Shown here: positions 38,375-50,011 of the stretch, piece after piece
Layout: each line of letters opens with the position of its first letter
How positions within the stretch are numbered: the first letter of the stretch is position 1
NCBI RefSeq assembly: GCF_011752815.1
Contig: NZ_VWWV01000004.1
Coordinates: 350,026-414,025, forward strand
Direction: 5' to 3'
From: Enterobacter sp. Cy-643
GTDB taxonomy: Bacteria; Pseudomonadota; Gammaproteobacteria; Enterobacterales; Enterobacteriaceae
DNA: 64,000 bases
Translations under genes and position numbers: made by a program
The notes under the pieces: model-generated
Database searches by the model: none
The model's input: the letters and a program-made list of their open reading frames with translations, nothing else
Told to the model about the DNA's origin: nothing

Positions 38375-40441
38375 TTACAGCTCAAGCTGAATGCGGTTTT
38401 CTTCGCCTGCGGGCAACTGTGCCGGGACTGCGCAGCAAATCAGAACCTCATTTTCCCCTCTGCTGGCCGAGGGCATTTTGGGGTAGGTGACCGAGCCTTT
38501 GAGCAGTTTGGTCCGGCACGTTCCGCAGTGGCCTTCCCGGCAGCTGAACTCCGGACTTAATCCGCGGGCTTCGGCCAGGTCTAAAAGTGAACCTGAATCC
38601 GGCATCCAGCGAGCCTCTTTTAGCGATTGCATAAAAGCAACCGGTACGGGGCTGGTGGCCGGAGGCAGGGCGTCAGATTTTGGGGCGGAGGCGTCTATGG
38701 TACGCGTCAGCGATGAAGGGCCAAAGGCTTCCGCGTGGATCCTGTTATCACTGATGTCGTATTTCCGCAGCCCATCATAAAGAGACTGAGTAAACGCCGC
38801 CGGGCCACAAAGATAAAAATCGTAGTCGTTAAACGGCAGGCGGCTCGTGAGCAGCGACATATCAATATGGCCTTGCACGTCATAGTCTTTATCTGGCCGG
38901 GTATCGCCTGGCTGGCTGAGGACGCGAATTACCTGCACGGCGCCTTTAGCCGCCGCGACCAGCTCGTTAAGTTCGTGAGTAAACGGCAACTCTTCTGCCT
39001 GTCTTGCAGCCTGGAACAAAAATGTTTGCCGAATACGCTGTTTACGCAGCCCTTCATAAACAATATGCCGCACCATGGCGAGCATCGGAGTAATGCCGAC
39101 GCCACCCGCCAACAGGACGGCCGGACGCGGCTCGTGGGCATTCAGGGTGAAATCACCCGCCGGAGCACGGACGTCAATGTTATCGCCAATGGAAACGCTG
39201 TCGTGCAAGTGCCGGGAAACACTTCCGTCCCGCTTAACGCTGATGCGGTAAAAAGCATCTGAGGGAGCGGAGGAAAGCGTGTAAGTGCGGATAACCGGCG
39301 CTTCTGCGCCATCAGGCTTCACGCGAATGGGTAAATGCTGCCCGGCGAGATGAGGCAGCAGGCCAGCATCGTCGTCAGGTTGAAGATAGAAGGAGCGAAT
39401 CGAGCGGCTCTCATCCTCAATCTTCGCCACGCGAAAAGGCCGCCAGCGGGTGGCGAGTTCCGTCGCTTTCAGGCGATTGCTGGCTGCCTGCCAGTCTCCG
39501 GTCATCAGCGAATGAGGAGAAAGCCCCTCGGCTTCAAACTTCCAGCGCAGCGCCAGCGCGTTGCGGCGGCGTACAATCCGGCGGGCTTTAAATGTCCATA
39601 GCCGTTCTGCCCCCTGAAAGGCGGCGATTTCTGGTGAGTCCAGAATCACTTTTGCTTCGCCGGTCATTTGCAGCATGTCGCCGGTGTTAAAGTCCACGAA
39701 CAGTAGGCCAGCCTGGCCGTTAAGCAGGATGTTACCGAGCGTGGCAAAAAAGAGATTACCGTTGAAGTCGGGAATGGTCAGCGTGCCGTCGTCGCTAACC
39801 CGAATGAAGCCCGGTTTGCCGCCGCGGTGGGAAACGTCGGCCTGTCGCTTACCTTCTCTTTCGGCCCAGGAGGCGACAAAAAAAGCGTCGGCCGACTCAA
39901 TCACTGTCCTGGCTTCAGTATCAGGTTCTGCCAACGTCTCAACCTCACCCCTGGCCGGGCTGCCAGGTTTGCGGCTAAAAGTGAACTCGCGGAGCTGAAT
40001 ATAGCGCGGGCAGTTGCCAAAGCTTTGGTCGACCTCGACCTGAAAACCTTTGTCCGTTTGCAGGAGCGTGCCGTTCATCCGGTTACGCCGCCGGGTATGA
40101 AGCTCGATTCCCAGCAGGCCAATGGAGGCGCGATCCTGCATTCCTTCGGCGGCCGGATCTTCCGTTGTCAACGACGCCGTAATTGTCAGACGGGTCGACG
40201 TCGGAGATGTGATAAAACCGGGATCCCCTTCCAGAAATGTTGCCCACGCTTCACCCGTTGGGGAGACGCTGCCGATGACGATAAAAGGCAGCTGAGCGTA
40301 GAAGTCACGATGCTGCTCGGGCATGTGATCGCGTATCACTCGCTGGCCTACCTCCGCCATGCGTTCAGTTACGCCGACCTTGTCCTGAAGGAATATTTCA
40401 CCTTCATGCCAGACGGACTTCTTCGCCAGCTTATCGCTCAT
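38375..40441 (-). CDS. PNPOx-like / ferredoxin reductase / [2Fe-2S] fusion protein
   Basis: This 688-aa protein joins three modules. Residues about 25-300 resemble the pyridoxamine-phosphate-oxidase-like FMN-binding split barrel. Residues about 335-570 are a ferredoxin-NADP reductase module, with the flavin motif RTYTLSS, the NAD-binding GGVGITPMLAMV and the C-terminal FYLCGPAAFTQS. Residues about 605-688 are a plant-type [2Fe-2S] ferredoxin with Cys634, Cys639, Cys642 and Cys669 or Cys670 (FSCREGHCGTC ... LICCA). The layout suggests electron flow from NAD(P)H to an FMN-type or partner acceptor. Substrate unknown. It follows the GST gene by 27 bases. Confidence 0.85.
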   Translation of the reverse strand: MSDKLAKKSVWHEGEIFLQDKVGVTERMAEVGQRVIRDHMPEQHRDFYAQLPFIVIGSVSPTGEAWATFLEGDPGFITSPTSTRLTITASLTTEDPAAEGMQDRASIGLLGIELHTRRRNRMNGTLLQTDKGFQVEVDQSFGNCPRYIQLREFTFSRKPGSPARGEVETLAEPDTEARTVIESADAFFVASWAEREGKRQADVSHRGGKPGFIRVSDDGTLTIPDFNGNLFFATLGNILLNGQAGLLFVDFNTGDMLQMTGEAKVILDSPEIAAFQGAERLWTFKARRIVRRRNALALRWKFEAEGLSPHSLMTGDWQAASNRLKATELATRWRPFRVAKIEDESRSIRSFYLQPDDDAGLLPHLAGQHLPIRVKPDGAEAPVIRTYTLSSAPSDAFYRISVKRDGSVSRHLHDSVSIGDNIDVRAPAGDFTLNAHEPRPAVLLAGGVGITPMLAMVRHIVYEGLRKQRIRQTFLFQAARQAEELPFTHELNELVAAAKGAVQVIRVLSQPGDTRPDKDYDVQGHIDMSLLTSRLPFNDYDFYLCGPAAFTQSLYDGLRKYDISDNRIHAEAFGPSSLTRTIDASAPKSDALPPATSPVPVAFMQSLKEARWMPDSGSLLDLAEARGLSPEFSCREGHCGTCRTKLLKGSVTYPKMPSASRGENEVLICCAVPAQLPAGEENRIQLEL

Positions 40442-40468
40442 TTATTTGCTCTCCCCGGAAGCTCGAGA

Positions 40469-41086
40469 TCAGGCGACGGCGTTCAGGCCGGCGGCCGTTT
40501 TCACGAAAGGCACAAATCCCGGCAGTGCTTCGATACGGCGCAGGAAGGCGTTAACGGCCGGGTAAGCAGAAAGATCAACATTCCCTTCAGGTGCGCTGGA
40601 GGTGTAGCTGTAAATGGCAACGTCGGCGATGGTAGGGTGGTCGCCGACCAGCCATTCACGGCCGGCAAGATGTTGCTCAAGGCGCCCCAGAACCACGTGT
40701 GCCCGGGCAATCACCTCATCGGGGTTAAATTTTGCGCCGAAAACCGTCACCAGGCGCGCAGCTGCCGGGCCAAAAGCGAGATCTCCCGCCGCGACGGAAA
40801 GCCAGCGTTGAACGGCTGCTGCACCCTGCGGGTCTTCCGGTAACCATGCACTTTGGCCGCTTTTTTTCGCCAGGTAGACAAGAATGGCATTGGAGTCAGG
40901 GATCAGCGTGCCTTCGTCATCCAGCAGTGGCACCTGTCCAAACGGGTTAAGCGCCAGGTATTCCGGCTGTTTGTTGGCACCCGCTTTCAGATCCAGTTCA
41001 ACAACTTCATGGGGGAGACCGAGCAGGGAAATGAATAAGCGTGCGCGGTGGGCATGGCCTGAGAGAGGGAAGCTATAGAGTTTCAT
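40469..41086 (-). CDS. Glutathione S-transferase family protein
   Basis: The 205-aa protein has an N-terminal thioredoxin-like domain ([20 protein letters not shown], glutathione-binding [17 protein letters not shown] with the cis-Pro and DS pair near residues 53-68) and an all-helical C-terminal domain with the N-capping/hydrophobic staple-like [17 protein letters not shown]. No gene with this context exists between nirB and tsgA in E. coli. It is the first gene of a leftward cassette with the oxidoreductase and the LysR gene, suggesting detoxification or modification of a small electrophile; that role is inference. Confidence 0.88.
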   Translation of the reverse strand: MKLYSFPLSGHAHRARLFISLLGLPHEVVELDLKAGANKQPEYLALNPFGQVPLLDDEGTLIPDSNAILVYLAKKSGQSAWLPEDPQGAAAVQRWLSVAAGDLAFGPAAARLVTVFGAKFNPDEVIARAHVVLGRLEQHLAGREWLVGDHPTIADVAIYSYTSSAPEGNVDLSAYPAVNAFLRRIEALPGFVPFVKTAAGLNAVA

Positions 41087-41218
41087 GCTTAGAGTCCTGA
41101 TTGGCTGAGCGGGAAGATCCCCGAACGATGCAAACAGGTTGCCACAGACAATAATTGGCAGGAATAAGCCTTATCGGCAATTCATTATTGCGGAAAACGT
41201 AATAATAGCGGGAGGGGG

Positions 41219-41252
41219 AAGGTATCCTCTCCCGTTTGGGAGAGGATACCTT
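41219..41252. terminator. Long perfect hairpin after tsgA
   Basis: AAGGTATCCTCTCCC and GGGAGAGGATACCTT form a perfect 15-bp stem with a GTTT loop, 9 bases beyond the tsgA stop. There is no T-tract on the tsgA strand, so it may be a factor-dependent terminator, an mRNA 3'-end stabiliser or a repeat element; it shares CCTCTCCC with the repeats at 34258 and 51699. Confidence 0.7.
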
Positions 41253-41261
41253 CCAGGGCAA

Positions 41262-42446
41262 TTAGTGCGCGGCAGCCTCTGTGCCATGGCGGCGGTGTTT
41301 GGTCACGAAACCTAACAGCAGGCACATAACGAACACCACAGCGTACAGGCCATTGGCGGTGTGCAGAGCAGCCAGAGGGCCGCTCTGCGCCACGATTGGG
41401 CCAGTGACGATGAAGGTCAGCATGGTGCCCACGGTGCCGCAGGTCAGCACGAAGTTAACCAGTTTCGGTGAAGACACTTTGGTCTGCTGTGAACCCAGAG
41501 TAATGATGGTGGTGTAAATGGCGCTGGAGAAGAAACCGAGCGACAGAATAAACCAGGCCAGGTGAGCCGGGTCACCGTGGTTGAACAGGTACATCAGCAC
41601 GGTGGCTGCGCCGGCGAGCACGGTCAGAATGCGCTGCAGGTCGAAGAAACGCAGGATGAAGCTGAACGCCCACATACCGAACATGTAAGACATCCAGAAG
41701 TCACTCACCAGTTTACCGGCATCGTTGATGCTCATGCCCAGGCCTTTGGCATATTCCGGAACCCAGGAGATAAAACCCAGCTGGCCGAGGATGTAGCACA
41801 GCGCCGCGATGGACAGGAACAGCACGCCGATGCCCCATTTTTCTTTGGTGACAGGCTGGTCGTCTTTCTTCGCATGTTTGCCCAGCGCCGGGAACTCGCA
41901 GCCCAAGGTCAGCAGGAAGATAGCGACGTAGACCAGGCCGATACACACGTAGACCCAGTACCAGTTGATGCTGCGAGCCAGCAGAATTGCGGCGACCATC
42001 GGGAAAATCATCCCGGCCATGCTGAAGAAGGAGTCGGTAAACAGCAGGCGGGAACCGCGCTGACGCCCTTCATACATGTGGGTGATCAGGAAGGTACCAA
42101 TCGACATCGTTATCCCGCTCACCAGACCGAGGACGAACATGGAGGCGGAGAAGATAGCCAGGTTATGACCGAAGATAAGGCCGGCGACGGCCAGCACCAT
42201 CAGCAGGAAGCCAAAGCGCAGCTGGGTTTTCAGCGGTACGATTTCCATCAGCCAGGCGTTCAGGAAGATAGAGATCAAAATACCGGCATTAAGGAAAGTA
42301 AAGGTATTACTCATGCTGGACACCGGCAGATTAAAGTACTCTGCGATGTTTCCCATCACCATCCCGGTGACGATCACCAATGCCCCGGTCAGGGCGTAGG
42401 AGAAGAAGCTAATCCATAAGAGCTTGGTTCGGTTGCTGTTAGTCAT
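41262..42446 (-). CDS. tsgA: TsgA, major facilitator superfamily membrane protein
   Basis: TsgA is an MFS inner-membrane protein (YhfC in older E. coli naming) with 12 predicted membrane helices; its substrate is unknown. From the ATG at 42446 it is 394 aa and reads [21 protein letters not shown], as in E. coli; an ATG at 42461 would add five residues and lacks a ribosome site at good spacing. The MFS loop motif in [10 protein letters not shown] and the hairpin [13 protein letters not shown] are recognisable. Confidence 0.95.
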   Translation of the reverse strand: MTNSNRTKLLWISFFSYALTGALVIVTGMVMGNIAEYFNLPVSSMSNTFTFLNAGILISIFLNAWLMEIVPLKTQLRFGFLLMVLAVAGLIFGHNLAIFSASMFVLGLVSGITMSIGTFLITHMYEGRQRGSRLLFTDSFFSMAGMIFPMVAAILLARSINWYWVYVCIGLVYVAIFLLTLGCEFPALGKHAKKDDQPVTKEKWGIGVLFLSIAALCYILGQLGFISWVPEYAKGLGMSINDAGKLVSDFWMSYMFGMWAFSFILRFFDLQRILTVLAGAATVLMYLFNHGDPAHLAWFILSLGFFSSAIYTTIITLGSQQTKVSSPKLVNFVLTCGTVGTMLTFIVTGPIVAQSGPLAALHTANGLYAVVFVMCLLLGFVTKHRRHGTEAAAH

Positions 42447-43299
<853 letters not shown>

Positions 43300-43423
43300 T
43301 ATTTTTGGCGCGGGCCTTTTCGTCCGCGCTGCCCCTTCCTGAAGCAGAGAATTTCAATAAGTGGTGAGCCTGGCGTGGGAATGCGACTAGAATAGCGCGT
43401 TCTTTTTTTGCCCTGGAGCCGCC

Positions 43424-43987
43424 ATGTTACTGCTTATCGACAACTATGATTCCTTCACCTGGAACCTTTACCAGTATTTTTGCGAGCTGGGCGAGGAGGT
43501 GCTGGTTAAGCGTAACGACGAAATTGGGCTGGACGATATTGAGCGCCTGGCTCCGGGCAAGCTGGTGATCTCTCCTGGCCCTTGTACCCCGACTGAGGCA
43601 GGTATCTCCCTTGCCGCTATTAATCACTTCGCCGGACAACTCCCTATTCTGGGTGTTTGCCTCGGGCATCAGGCCATCGCGCAGGCGTTTGGCGCGAGTA
43701 TTGTGCGGGCCGAGCAGGTGATGCACGGTAAAACATCCGCCATCAGCCACAGCGGCTGCGGCGTGTTTCGTGGACTGAATAATCCGCTGACCGTGACGCG
43801 CTATCATTCACTGCTCATTGATCCCGATACTCTGCCTGGCTGTTTTGAGGTCACGGCCTGGACGGACAAACAGGAAATCATGGGCATCCGTCACCGCTCG
43901 CTGGATCTGGAAGGCGTGCAGTTCCACCCGGAAAGTATTCTCAGTGAACAAGGGCATGTACTGCTGGCAAATTTCCTCCAGAGATGA
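43424..43987 (+). CDS. pabA: Aminodeoxychorismate synthase glutaminase PabA
   Basis: PabA is the glutamine amidotransferase that gives ammonia to PabB for 4-amino-4-deoxychorismate in folate synthesis. The 187-aa class I GATase has [11 protein letters not shown], the nucleophile Cys in [12 protein letters not shown], and the catalytic His-x-Glu in [11 protein letters not shown]. It is 89 bp before argD, the same order as in E. coli. Confidence 0.97.
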   Translation: MLLLIDNYDSFTWNLYQYFCELGEEVLVKRNDEIGLDDIERLAPGKLVISPGPCTPTEAGISLAAINHFAGQLPILGVCLGHQAIAQAFGASIVRAEQVMHGKTSAISHSGCGVFRGLNNPLTVTRYHSLLIDPDTLPGCFEVTAWTDKQEIMGIRHRSLDLEGVQFHPESILSEQGHVLLANFLQR

Positions 43988-44014
43988 ATTGTCACTTGCC
44001 TGAGTTTGGTTTTT

Positions 44015-44047
44015 TATGCATATTTTATGATTATATTTTCATTCATA
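44015..44047 (+). promoter_or_regulatory. Probable ArgR operator upstream of argD
   Basis: The AT-rich stretch contains an 18-bp ARG-box-like sequence at 44030-44047 with an intact right half (ATTCA) and three mismatches overall, and a half-match (TATGCAT) starting at 44015. ArgR represses argD in E. coli. Confidence 0.4.
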
Positions 44048-44076
44048 TCTAACGCATAAAAACGGGTGGCGAATAA

Positions 44077-45297
<1,221 letters not shown>

Positions 45298-45299
45298 GG

Positions 45300-47384
45300 C
45301 TAACCCGAGCGTCGCAGACGTCGGCTGAGCCAGATCCCATGATGAGGCCGCTGGCGCCAGGCTACCGAGGAGATGGTATGCATGGTGTTCAGGTGGCCAA
45401 TGATTCGCTGTAAATGCTGCTCCATGGTGCTTAACGGCCCTGTGGGCAGCGTATCCGGCTCCAGGATATTCGCGTCGTTCGACCCACCAGGCCCGTCATA
45501 CTCCAGCCTTTGCTGGCAGCGCTGTAATCCAATTTCACAAGACTGCAGGTACTTCTGTGCCAGGTCCGGCGTCAGCATGTTGTGTTCGCGCGCCAGCGTG
45601 GTCATGGCGTTGATATGCTCGACGATGAACTGGCTATGCGTCACCCACAATTTCATGTCTGCCAGGTAGTGAGAGTTAAAGCCTGGCTCCTGCATTGCCT
45701 GATTGAGCGAGTTGAACAGCGCATTGTGCGCCTGGTTGACACGCATACGCTGCCAGGCCAGCGGCGTGGGCTCCGGATCGTTGCTCAATATCAGTCGGAT
45801 AGCGTCCTGATCCGCCTCCAGCGCGTCGTGGGCGTTCTGACGCAGCAGGCCGGTTTGCCACTGTGGCCACAGCCAGATCATGCCGCCAAAGGCAATCAGG
45901 CAGCCGAGCAGAGTGTCTATCAGCCTGGGAATGATGTAACTCTCGGCGCTGAGGGTGATGAGCTGCAGGGTATATACCGCCGTGACGGTGAAGCCGATGG
46001 TGGCCCAGCCGTAGCTTTTGCGGATAAACAGGTAACTCACCAGCGTAATCATTAACATCGCCATCAGGGTGTAGCTGTCCGGGACATGAAAGTGCAGGGT
46101 AATGCCAGCAATACATAGCCCCGCCATGGTGCCTGCCGCTCGGTGAACAATGCGCACTCGCGTTGCACCATAGCCATTCTGCGTGACAAACATGACCGTC
46201 ATCAGGATCCAATACGGCTTTGGCAGGTGTAAGAAGGAGCCCAGCAGACTGGCAATGGTCAGCATCACGCCTAAGCGCGCGGAGCTGCGTAAAGCGGAAG
46301 ATTTGAACGAGAGATAGCTTTTCAGGGCCGGGAAAAACGGCAGACGTCGCTCCCGGTCTTCCATTAAATCCCTCACGTACAGCGGCCGCTGGGTTTTCAG
46401 CACGCGGGCAATGCGGCTGAAGTGATAATGGCAGAACTGCCCGACCGGGTTATCCGGATTCTGGCGGGCGATTTTTTCCAGGGCGTCGATCTGCTTATCC
46501 ATGGTAAAGCGCGTTGGATAGCGGTGGTAAAGAATATCGTCTGCCAGCACGCGCAGGCGCGCGGCAATGGTTTGGGCATTCCAGCGGATCACGGCTTCCG
46601 CATGGCTTTGCTCGACCAGTTTTTGCACCTCTTCAGGCTGATGCAGGCTAACCGAAATGTGCTCCTGTAAATCCAGGGCGACCTGGAAAGCGCGTAACAG
46701 GCGCTTGTAGCCGTTTTGCTGGTTGGCCGACAGCATATGCAGCTGTTGGTAACAGGTGGTAATCAGGTCGACGGCTTTTTGCTGGCGGGCCAGCAGCGGC
46801 GGCAGCGCTTTTTCCGGATCGGTATGCTGGGTTAGCAGGCTGTATTTTGCTTCACAGTAGTCAGCCAGCTGGCGATACAGCAGGCTGAGCGACTCCCTGA
46901 GCGGCTGTTCACGCCATAGCCGGAACCAGAACCAGTTGAAGGCGCCGTACCAGATGGTGCCGAAGATATAGAGCACCATGGGTTTCCAGATCGGCATATT
47001 CCCGGCCATGCTGAGCGTAAAAATAGCGGCGATCAGCGATGCGGGTAGCAGGCGCGCGTGAAGTGAGCTGATTTCTGCCGTCACGCCGAGCAGCAGAGCC
47101 ATAACGATCAATATCGCCGGCAGCGGGATGTGGGTGTAAAGCAGCAGAAGCTGCAGGATAAGACTGCTGAGGGCGAACAGGCTGCCGCCAATAATCAACC
47201 GTTTGAAGAAGCGTTTGTGCGGCGTGTCCAGCCCGGCAATGTTGCAGCAGGCGGGAACTAACGAGAAGAGCAGACCGTTTTGCAGGCTGCCAAGCAGCAG
47301 GCCGACAGCCACGGGAAGACACAGCACCAGCGTTTGCCGCAGCGCGTAGTTAACTTCCGGGTGGTAAATTAATCTCTTCCACAT
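45300..47384 (-). CDS. yhfK: Inner-membrane protein YhfK (YccS/FUSC family)
   Basis: YhfK is a 694-aa protein of the YccS/YhfK (FUSC-like) family, of unknown function; relatives are thought to be transporters. It has an N-terminal membrane block (about six helices in residues 15-145), a long cytoplasmic middle (about 150-390), a second membrane block (about 390-510, including PYWILMTVMFVTQNGYGATR), and a cytoplasmic C-terminal part. It is convergent with argD and lies upstream-facing crp's terminator on the same strand. Confidence 0.93.
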   Translation of the reverse strand: MWKRLIYHPEVNYALRQTLVLCLPVAVGLLLGSLQNGLLFSLVPACCNIAGLDTPHKRFFKRLIIGGSLFALSSLILQLLLLYTHIPLPAILIVMALLLGVTAEISSLHARLLPASLIAAIFTLSMAGNMPIWKPMVLYIFGTIWYGAFNWFWFRLWREQPLRESLSLLYRQLADYCEAKYSLLTQHTDPEKALPPLLARQQKAVDLITTCYQQLHMLSANQQNGYKRLLRAFQVALDLQEHISVSLHQPEEVQKLVEQSHAEAVIRWNAQTIAARLRVLADDILYHRYPTRFTMDKQIDALEKIARQNPDNPVGQFCHYHFSRIARVLKTQRPLYVRDLMEDRERRLPFFPALKSYLSFKSSALRSSARLGVMLTIASLLGSFLHLPKPYWILMTVMFVTQNGYGATRVRIVHRAAGTMAGLCIAGITLHFHVPDSYTLMAMLMITLVSYLFIRKSYGWATIGFTVTAVYTLQLITLSAESYIIPRLIDTLLGCLIAFGGMIWLWPQWQTGLLRQNAHDALEADQDAIRLILSNDPEPTPLAWQRMRVNQAHNALFNSLNQAMQEPGFNSHYLADMKLWVTHSQFIVEHINAMTTLAREHNMLTPDLAQKYLQSCEIGLQRCQQRLEYDGPGGSNDANILEPDTLPTGPLSTMEQHLQRIIGHLNTMHTISSVAWRQRPHHGIWLSRRLRRSG

Positions 47385-47402
47385 AGCCTGAATTGTAGAG
47401 AC

Positions 47403-47432
47403 AAAAAAGGCGTGTTACCGAAGCGACACGCC
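47403..47432 (-). terminator. Terminator after crp
   Basis: On the minus strand GGCGTGT / ACACGCC forms a stem followed by TTTTTT, 15 bases beyond the crp stop and before yhfK. Confidence 0.88.
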
Positions 47433-47446
47433 TTTATAAGGGCTAA

Positions 47447-48079
47447 TTAACGGGTGCCGTAAACGACAATCGTTTTACCGTGGGCGGAAATGAGGTTCTG
47501 ATCTTCCAGCATTTTCAGAATACGGCCAACGGTTTCGCGGGAGCAGCCCACGATCTGACCGATTTCCTGACGGGTAATTTTGATTTGCATCCCGTCCGGG
47601 TGGGTCATGGCATCCGGCTGTTTAGCCAGGTTCAGCAGCGTCTGAGCAATGCGGCCGGTCACGTCGAGGAAGGCGAGGTTGCCTACTTTCTCAGAAGTTA
47701 CCTGCAGGCGGCGCGCCATCTGGGAAGAAAGGCGCATCAGGATGTCCGGGTTGACCTGAATCAGCTGACGGAATTTTTTATAGGAAATTTCAGCTACTTC
47801 ACAGGCTGACTTGGCGCGAACCCAGGCGCTACGCTCCTGGCCTTCTTCGAACAAACCTAATTCACCAATGAAATCACCCTGATTCAGATAAGAAAGGATC
47901 ATCTCCTTGCCTTCTTCATCTTTAATCAGAACAGCTACGGAGCCTTTGACGATGTAGTACAGCGTCTCCGCCTTTTCACCCTGGTGAATCAGCGTGCTCT
48001 TCGACGGATACTTATGAATGTGGCAATGAGACAAGAACCATTCGAGAGTCGGGTCTGTTTGCGGTTTGCCAAGCACCAT
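47447..48079 (-). CDS. crp: cAMP receptor protein
   Basis: CRP is the global cAMP-dependent activator. The 210-aa protein has the cyclic-nucleotide-binding domain (phosphate-binding cassette [18 protein letters not shown]), the hinge and long dimerisation helix, and a C-terminal helix-turn-helix with the recognition helix in [14 protein letters not shown]. By recall it differs from E. coli CRP at only two places, a Ser for Thr in RAKSACEV and Ser118 for Ala in [10 protein letters not shown]. The leader upstream differs much more (see findings). Confidence 0.99.
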   Translation of the reverse strand: MVLGKPQTDPTLEWFLSHCHIHKYPSKSTLIHQGEKAETLYYIVKGSVAVLIKDEEGKEMILSYLNQGDFIGELGLFEEGQERSAWVRAKSACEVAEISYKKFRQLIQVNPDILMRLSSQMARRLQVTSEKVGNLAFLDVTGRIAQTLLNLAKQPDAMTHPDGMQIKITRQEIGQIVGCSRETVGRILKMLEDQNLISAHGKTIVVYGTR

Positions 48080-48391
48080 GCGCGGTTATCCTCTGTTATA
48101 AACTGGCTACCAAAGACAAGACGCGGAACCTCTTGTCTGGCGTTGCAATCGTGAAATTTTCCCAAGCCCTGGGAGCTGGCGTGCAGGTTAACCCTGCGGC
48201 CTGTAATTAGTCGTTTCCTCTGCTTACGGCATAAACGTCTCTGTATCGCAGCAGCATCCGGATTGTTTTAGCATAGCTTTTAGTTAGTGTCTTGTATTGT
48301 CTCGTTTCAGCATGACCTGGATCGCCTTACGTTGCCTGTTTTCACGTAGACGCGTAATCTGAAAGAAATTTTTATTACGGGAGTAGGTAAA
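48080..48391. promoter_or_regulatory. Divergent crp/yhfA control region
   Basis: This 312-bp region separates crp (leftward) and yhfA (rightward). On the crp strand AAGCTATGCTAAAACA and the TAACAGAGGATAACCGCGC ribosome-site segment match E. coli, but the intervening leader does not, and no TGTGA-N6-TCACA site is visible. A perfect inverted repeat AGACAAGA / TCTTGTCT (48114-48121 and 48131-48138) lies 35 bases before crp. Confidence 0.55.
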
Positions 48392-48796
48392 ATGCAGGCA
48401 CGTGTTAAATGGGTGGAAGGCATGACCTTCCTCGGCGAATCCGCTTCTGGCCACCAAGTTCTGATGGACGGTAATTCAGGGGACAAAGCGCCAAGCCCGA
48501 TGGAAATGCTGCTGATGGCCGCGGGCGGCTGTAGTTCAATTGACGTGGTGTCGATTCTGCAAAAAGGCCGCCATGACGTGACGGATTGTGAGGTGAAGCT
48601 GACTTCCGAACGTCGTGAAGAAGCACCTCGTCTGTTTACCCGCATCCATCTGCATTTTGTTGTGACCGGTAAAGAGCTAAAAGAGAGTGCGGTTGCCCGT
48701 GCGGTTGAACTGACCGCAGAGAAATATTGCTCGGTAACGTTGATGCTGGAGAAAGCCGCAGAGATTAGCCATAGCTACGAAATTATTGAAGCCTAA
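48392..48796 (+). CDS. yhfA: OsmC-family protein YhfA
   Basis: YhfA is a 134-aa OsmC/Ohr-family protein. It keeps the two cysteines expected of this fold, in AAGGCSSIDVV and EKYCSVTLML, which in characterised relatives reduce organic peroxides; the role of YhfA itself is not established. It is divergent from crp, as in E. coli, with GGAG before the ATG, and is followed by a hairpin. Confidence 0.94.
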   Translation: MQARVKWVEGMTFLGESASGHQVLMDGNSGDKAPSPMEMLLMAAGGCSSIDVVSILQKGRHDVTDCEVKLTSERREEAPRLFTRIHLHFVVTGKELKESAVARAVELTAEKYCSVTLMLEKAAEISHSYEIIEA

Positions 48797-48803
48797 GTAG
48801 AAA

Positions 48804-48825
48804 AGGGCGGTGTGCAAACCGCCCT
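48804..48825. terminator. Hairpin between yhfA and prkB
   Basis: AGGGCGGT / ACCGCCCT is an 8-bp stem with a 6-base loop, between convergent yhfA and prkB. AAAA precedes it, giving a short U-tract on the prkB strand. Confidence 0.75.
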
Positions 48826-48832
48826 GACGCCA

Positions 48833-49702
48833 TCAGGCAATTTTCCTGCCTTCCGCCAGCCGCTGCACCAGCGGGGCCATAATCAGCTCCATCGCCAGCC
48901 CCATTTTCCCGCCCGGCACCACCAGTGTATTGATGTGGGAAATAAACGAGCCTTGCAACATCGCCAGCAGATAAGGGAAGTCAATGTCGTCCAGCCCACG
49001 GAAATGAATGACCACGAAGCTTTCGTCCAGCGACGGAATGGCTCGCGCGGCAAACGGATTAGAGGTATCCACCGTCGGGACACGCTGGAAGTTAATATGG
49101 GTGCGTGAGAACTGCGGGGTAATGAAGTTGATGTAATCATCCATGGAGCGCACCACGGAATCCATCACCGCTTCCCGTGAATGACCGCGTTCGCTGGTAT
49201 CGCGTACCAGTTTCTGGATCCATTCCAGGTTAACAATGGGCACCACGCCTACCAGTAAATCGACGCAGTCGGCGACGTTATGCTGAGGGGTGACCACGCC
49301 GCCGTGCAGACCTTCATAAAACAGGACGTCAGTGGGCTCCGGGAGCGGCTGCCAGGGTGTAAAAGTGCCCGGCACCTGGTTCCACGGCACCGCTTCATCG
49401 TAAGTATGCAGATATTTACGCGATTGCCCTTTGCCGGTCTGCCCGTACTCGATAAAGGTTTGCTCCAGTAACCCGAAGTCGTTGGCGTCTGGCCCAAAGT
49501 AGCTAATATGGCGGCCAGCATCGCGTGCTTTGCGGATAGCCATGTCCATTTCCGGGCGGGTATAACGGTGGAAACTGTCGCCCTCAACTTCGGCGGCGCG
49601 CAGGTTGAGCTGTTGAAAAATCTTGCGGAAAGCGAGGCTGGTGGTTGTTGTTCCGGCGCCGCTGGAGCCTGTGACCGCAATAACCGGGTGTTTGGCTGAC
49701 AT
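48833..49702 (-). CDS. prkB: Phosphoribulokinase-family protein PrkB
   Basis: PrkB is a P-loop kinase of the phosphoribulokinase/uridine-kinase family; its physiological substrate in enterobacteria without a Calvin cycle is unclear. The 289-aa protein has the P-loop GSSGAGTTTTSLAFRKIF near residue 12 and RPEMDMAIRKARDAGRHISY. It lies downstream of yheT and yheU on the same strand. Confidence 0.93.
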   Translation of the reverse strand: MSAKHPVIAVTGSSGAGTTTTSLAFRKIFQQLNLRAAEVEGDSFHRYTRPEMDMAIRKARDAGRHISYFGPDANDFGLLEQTFIEYGQTGKGQSRKYLHTYDEAVPWNQVPGTFTPWQPLPEPTDVLFYEGLHGGVVTPQHNVADCVDLLVGVVPIVNLEWIQKLVRDTSERGHSREAVMDSVVRSMDDYINFITPQFSRTHINFQRVPTVDTSNPFAARAIPSLDESFVVIHFRGLDDIDFPYLLAMLQGSFISHINTLVVPGGKMGLAMELIMAPLVQRLAEGRKIA

Positions 49703-49791
49703 AGGGTGAAAACTCCGTGAGGGATCAGAAAGAGGTCTGTATCTGCTTGTTATACTTTTCAGCCAGTATAGATCACCCCGCCAGTTAGCGA

Positions 49792-50010
49792 TCAGCCGCG
49801 AAACTGCCCGCGCGGCATAATGTTCACCGTTTCATGGAGTTCAGACCAAACCAGCACGGCCTCGCCGCTTTGTAACTGGCGCTTCACGTCGGCGACTTTT
49901 TGCGTCAGCGAGCGCTCCTGCTCACCATAATCGGTGCCCTCCCGTAATACAAAAGATTCAATCAAATTGTCGAGCGTTTCAGGGTCGAGATCTTGCCAGG
50001 GAATGATCAT
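49792..50010 (-). CDS. yheU: Small conserved protein YheU
   Basis: YheU is a 72-aa conserved protein of the UPF0270 family, function unknown. It reads [20 protein letters not shown] and ends in a basic tail. It begins one base after the yheT stop, so the two are translationally linked. Confidence 0.93.
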   Translation of the reverse strand: MIIPWQDLDPETLDNLIESFVLREGTDYGEQERSLTQKVADVKRQLQSGEAVLVWSELHETVNIMPRGQFRG

Positions 50011-50011
50011 T

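Noticed and set aside
43306..43330. GCGCGG/CCGCGC hairpin after ppiA as a terminator
   Set aside because: The stem is short and has no T-tract, so terminator function could not be supported.
48812..49108. Rightward frame over the yhfA-prkB boundary
   Set aside because: It overlaps the hairpin after yhfA and prkB antisense and has no supporting features.
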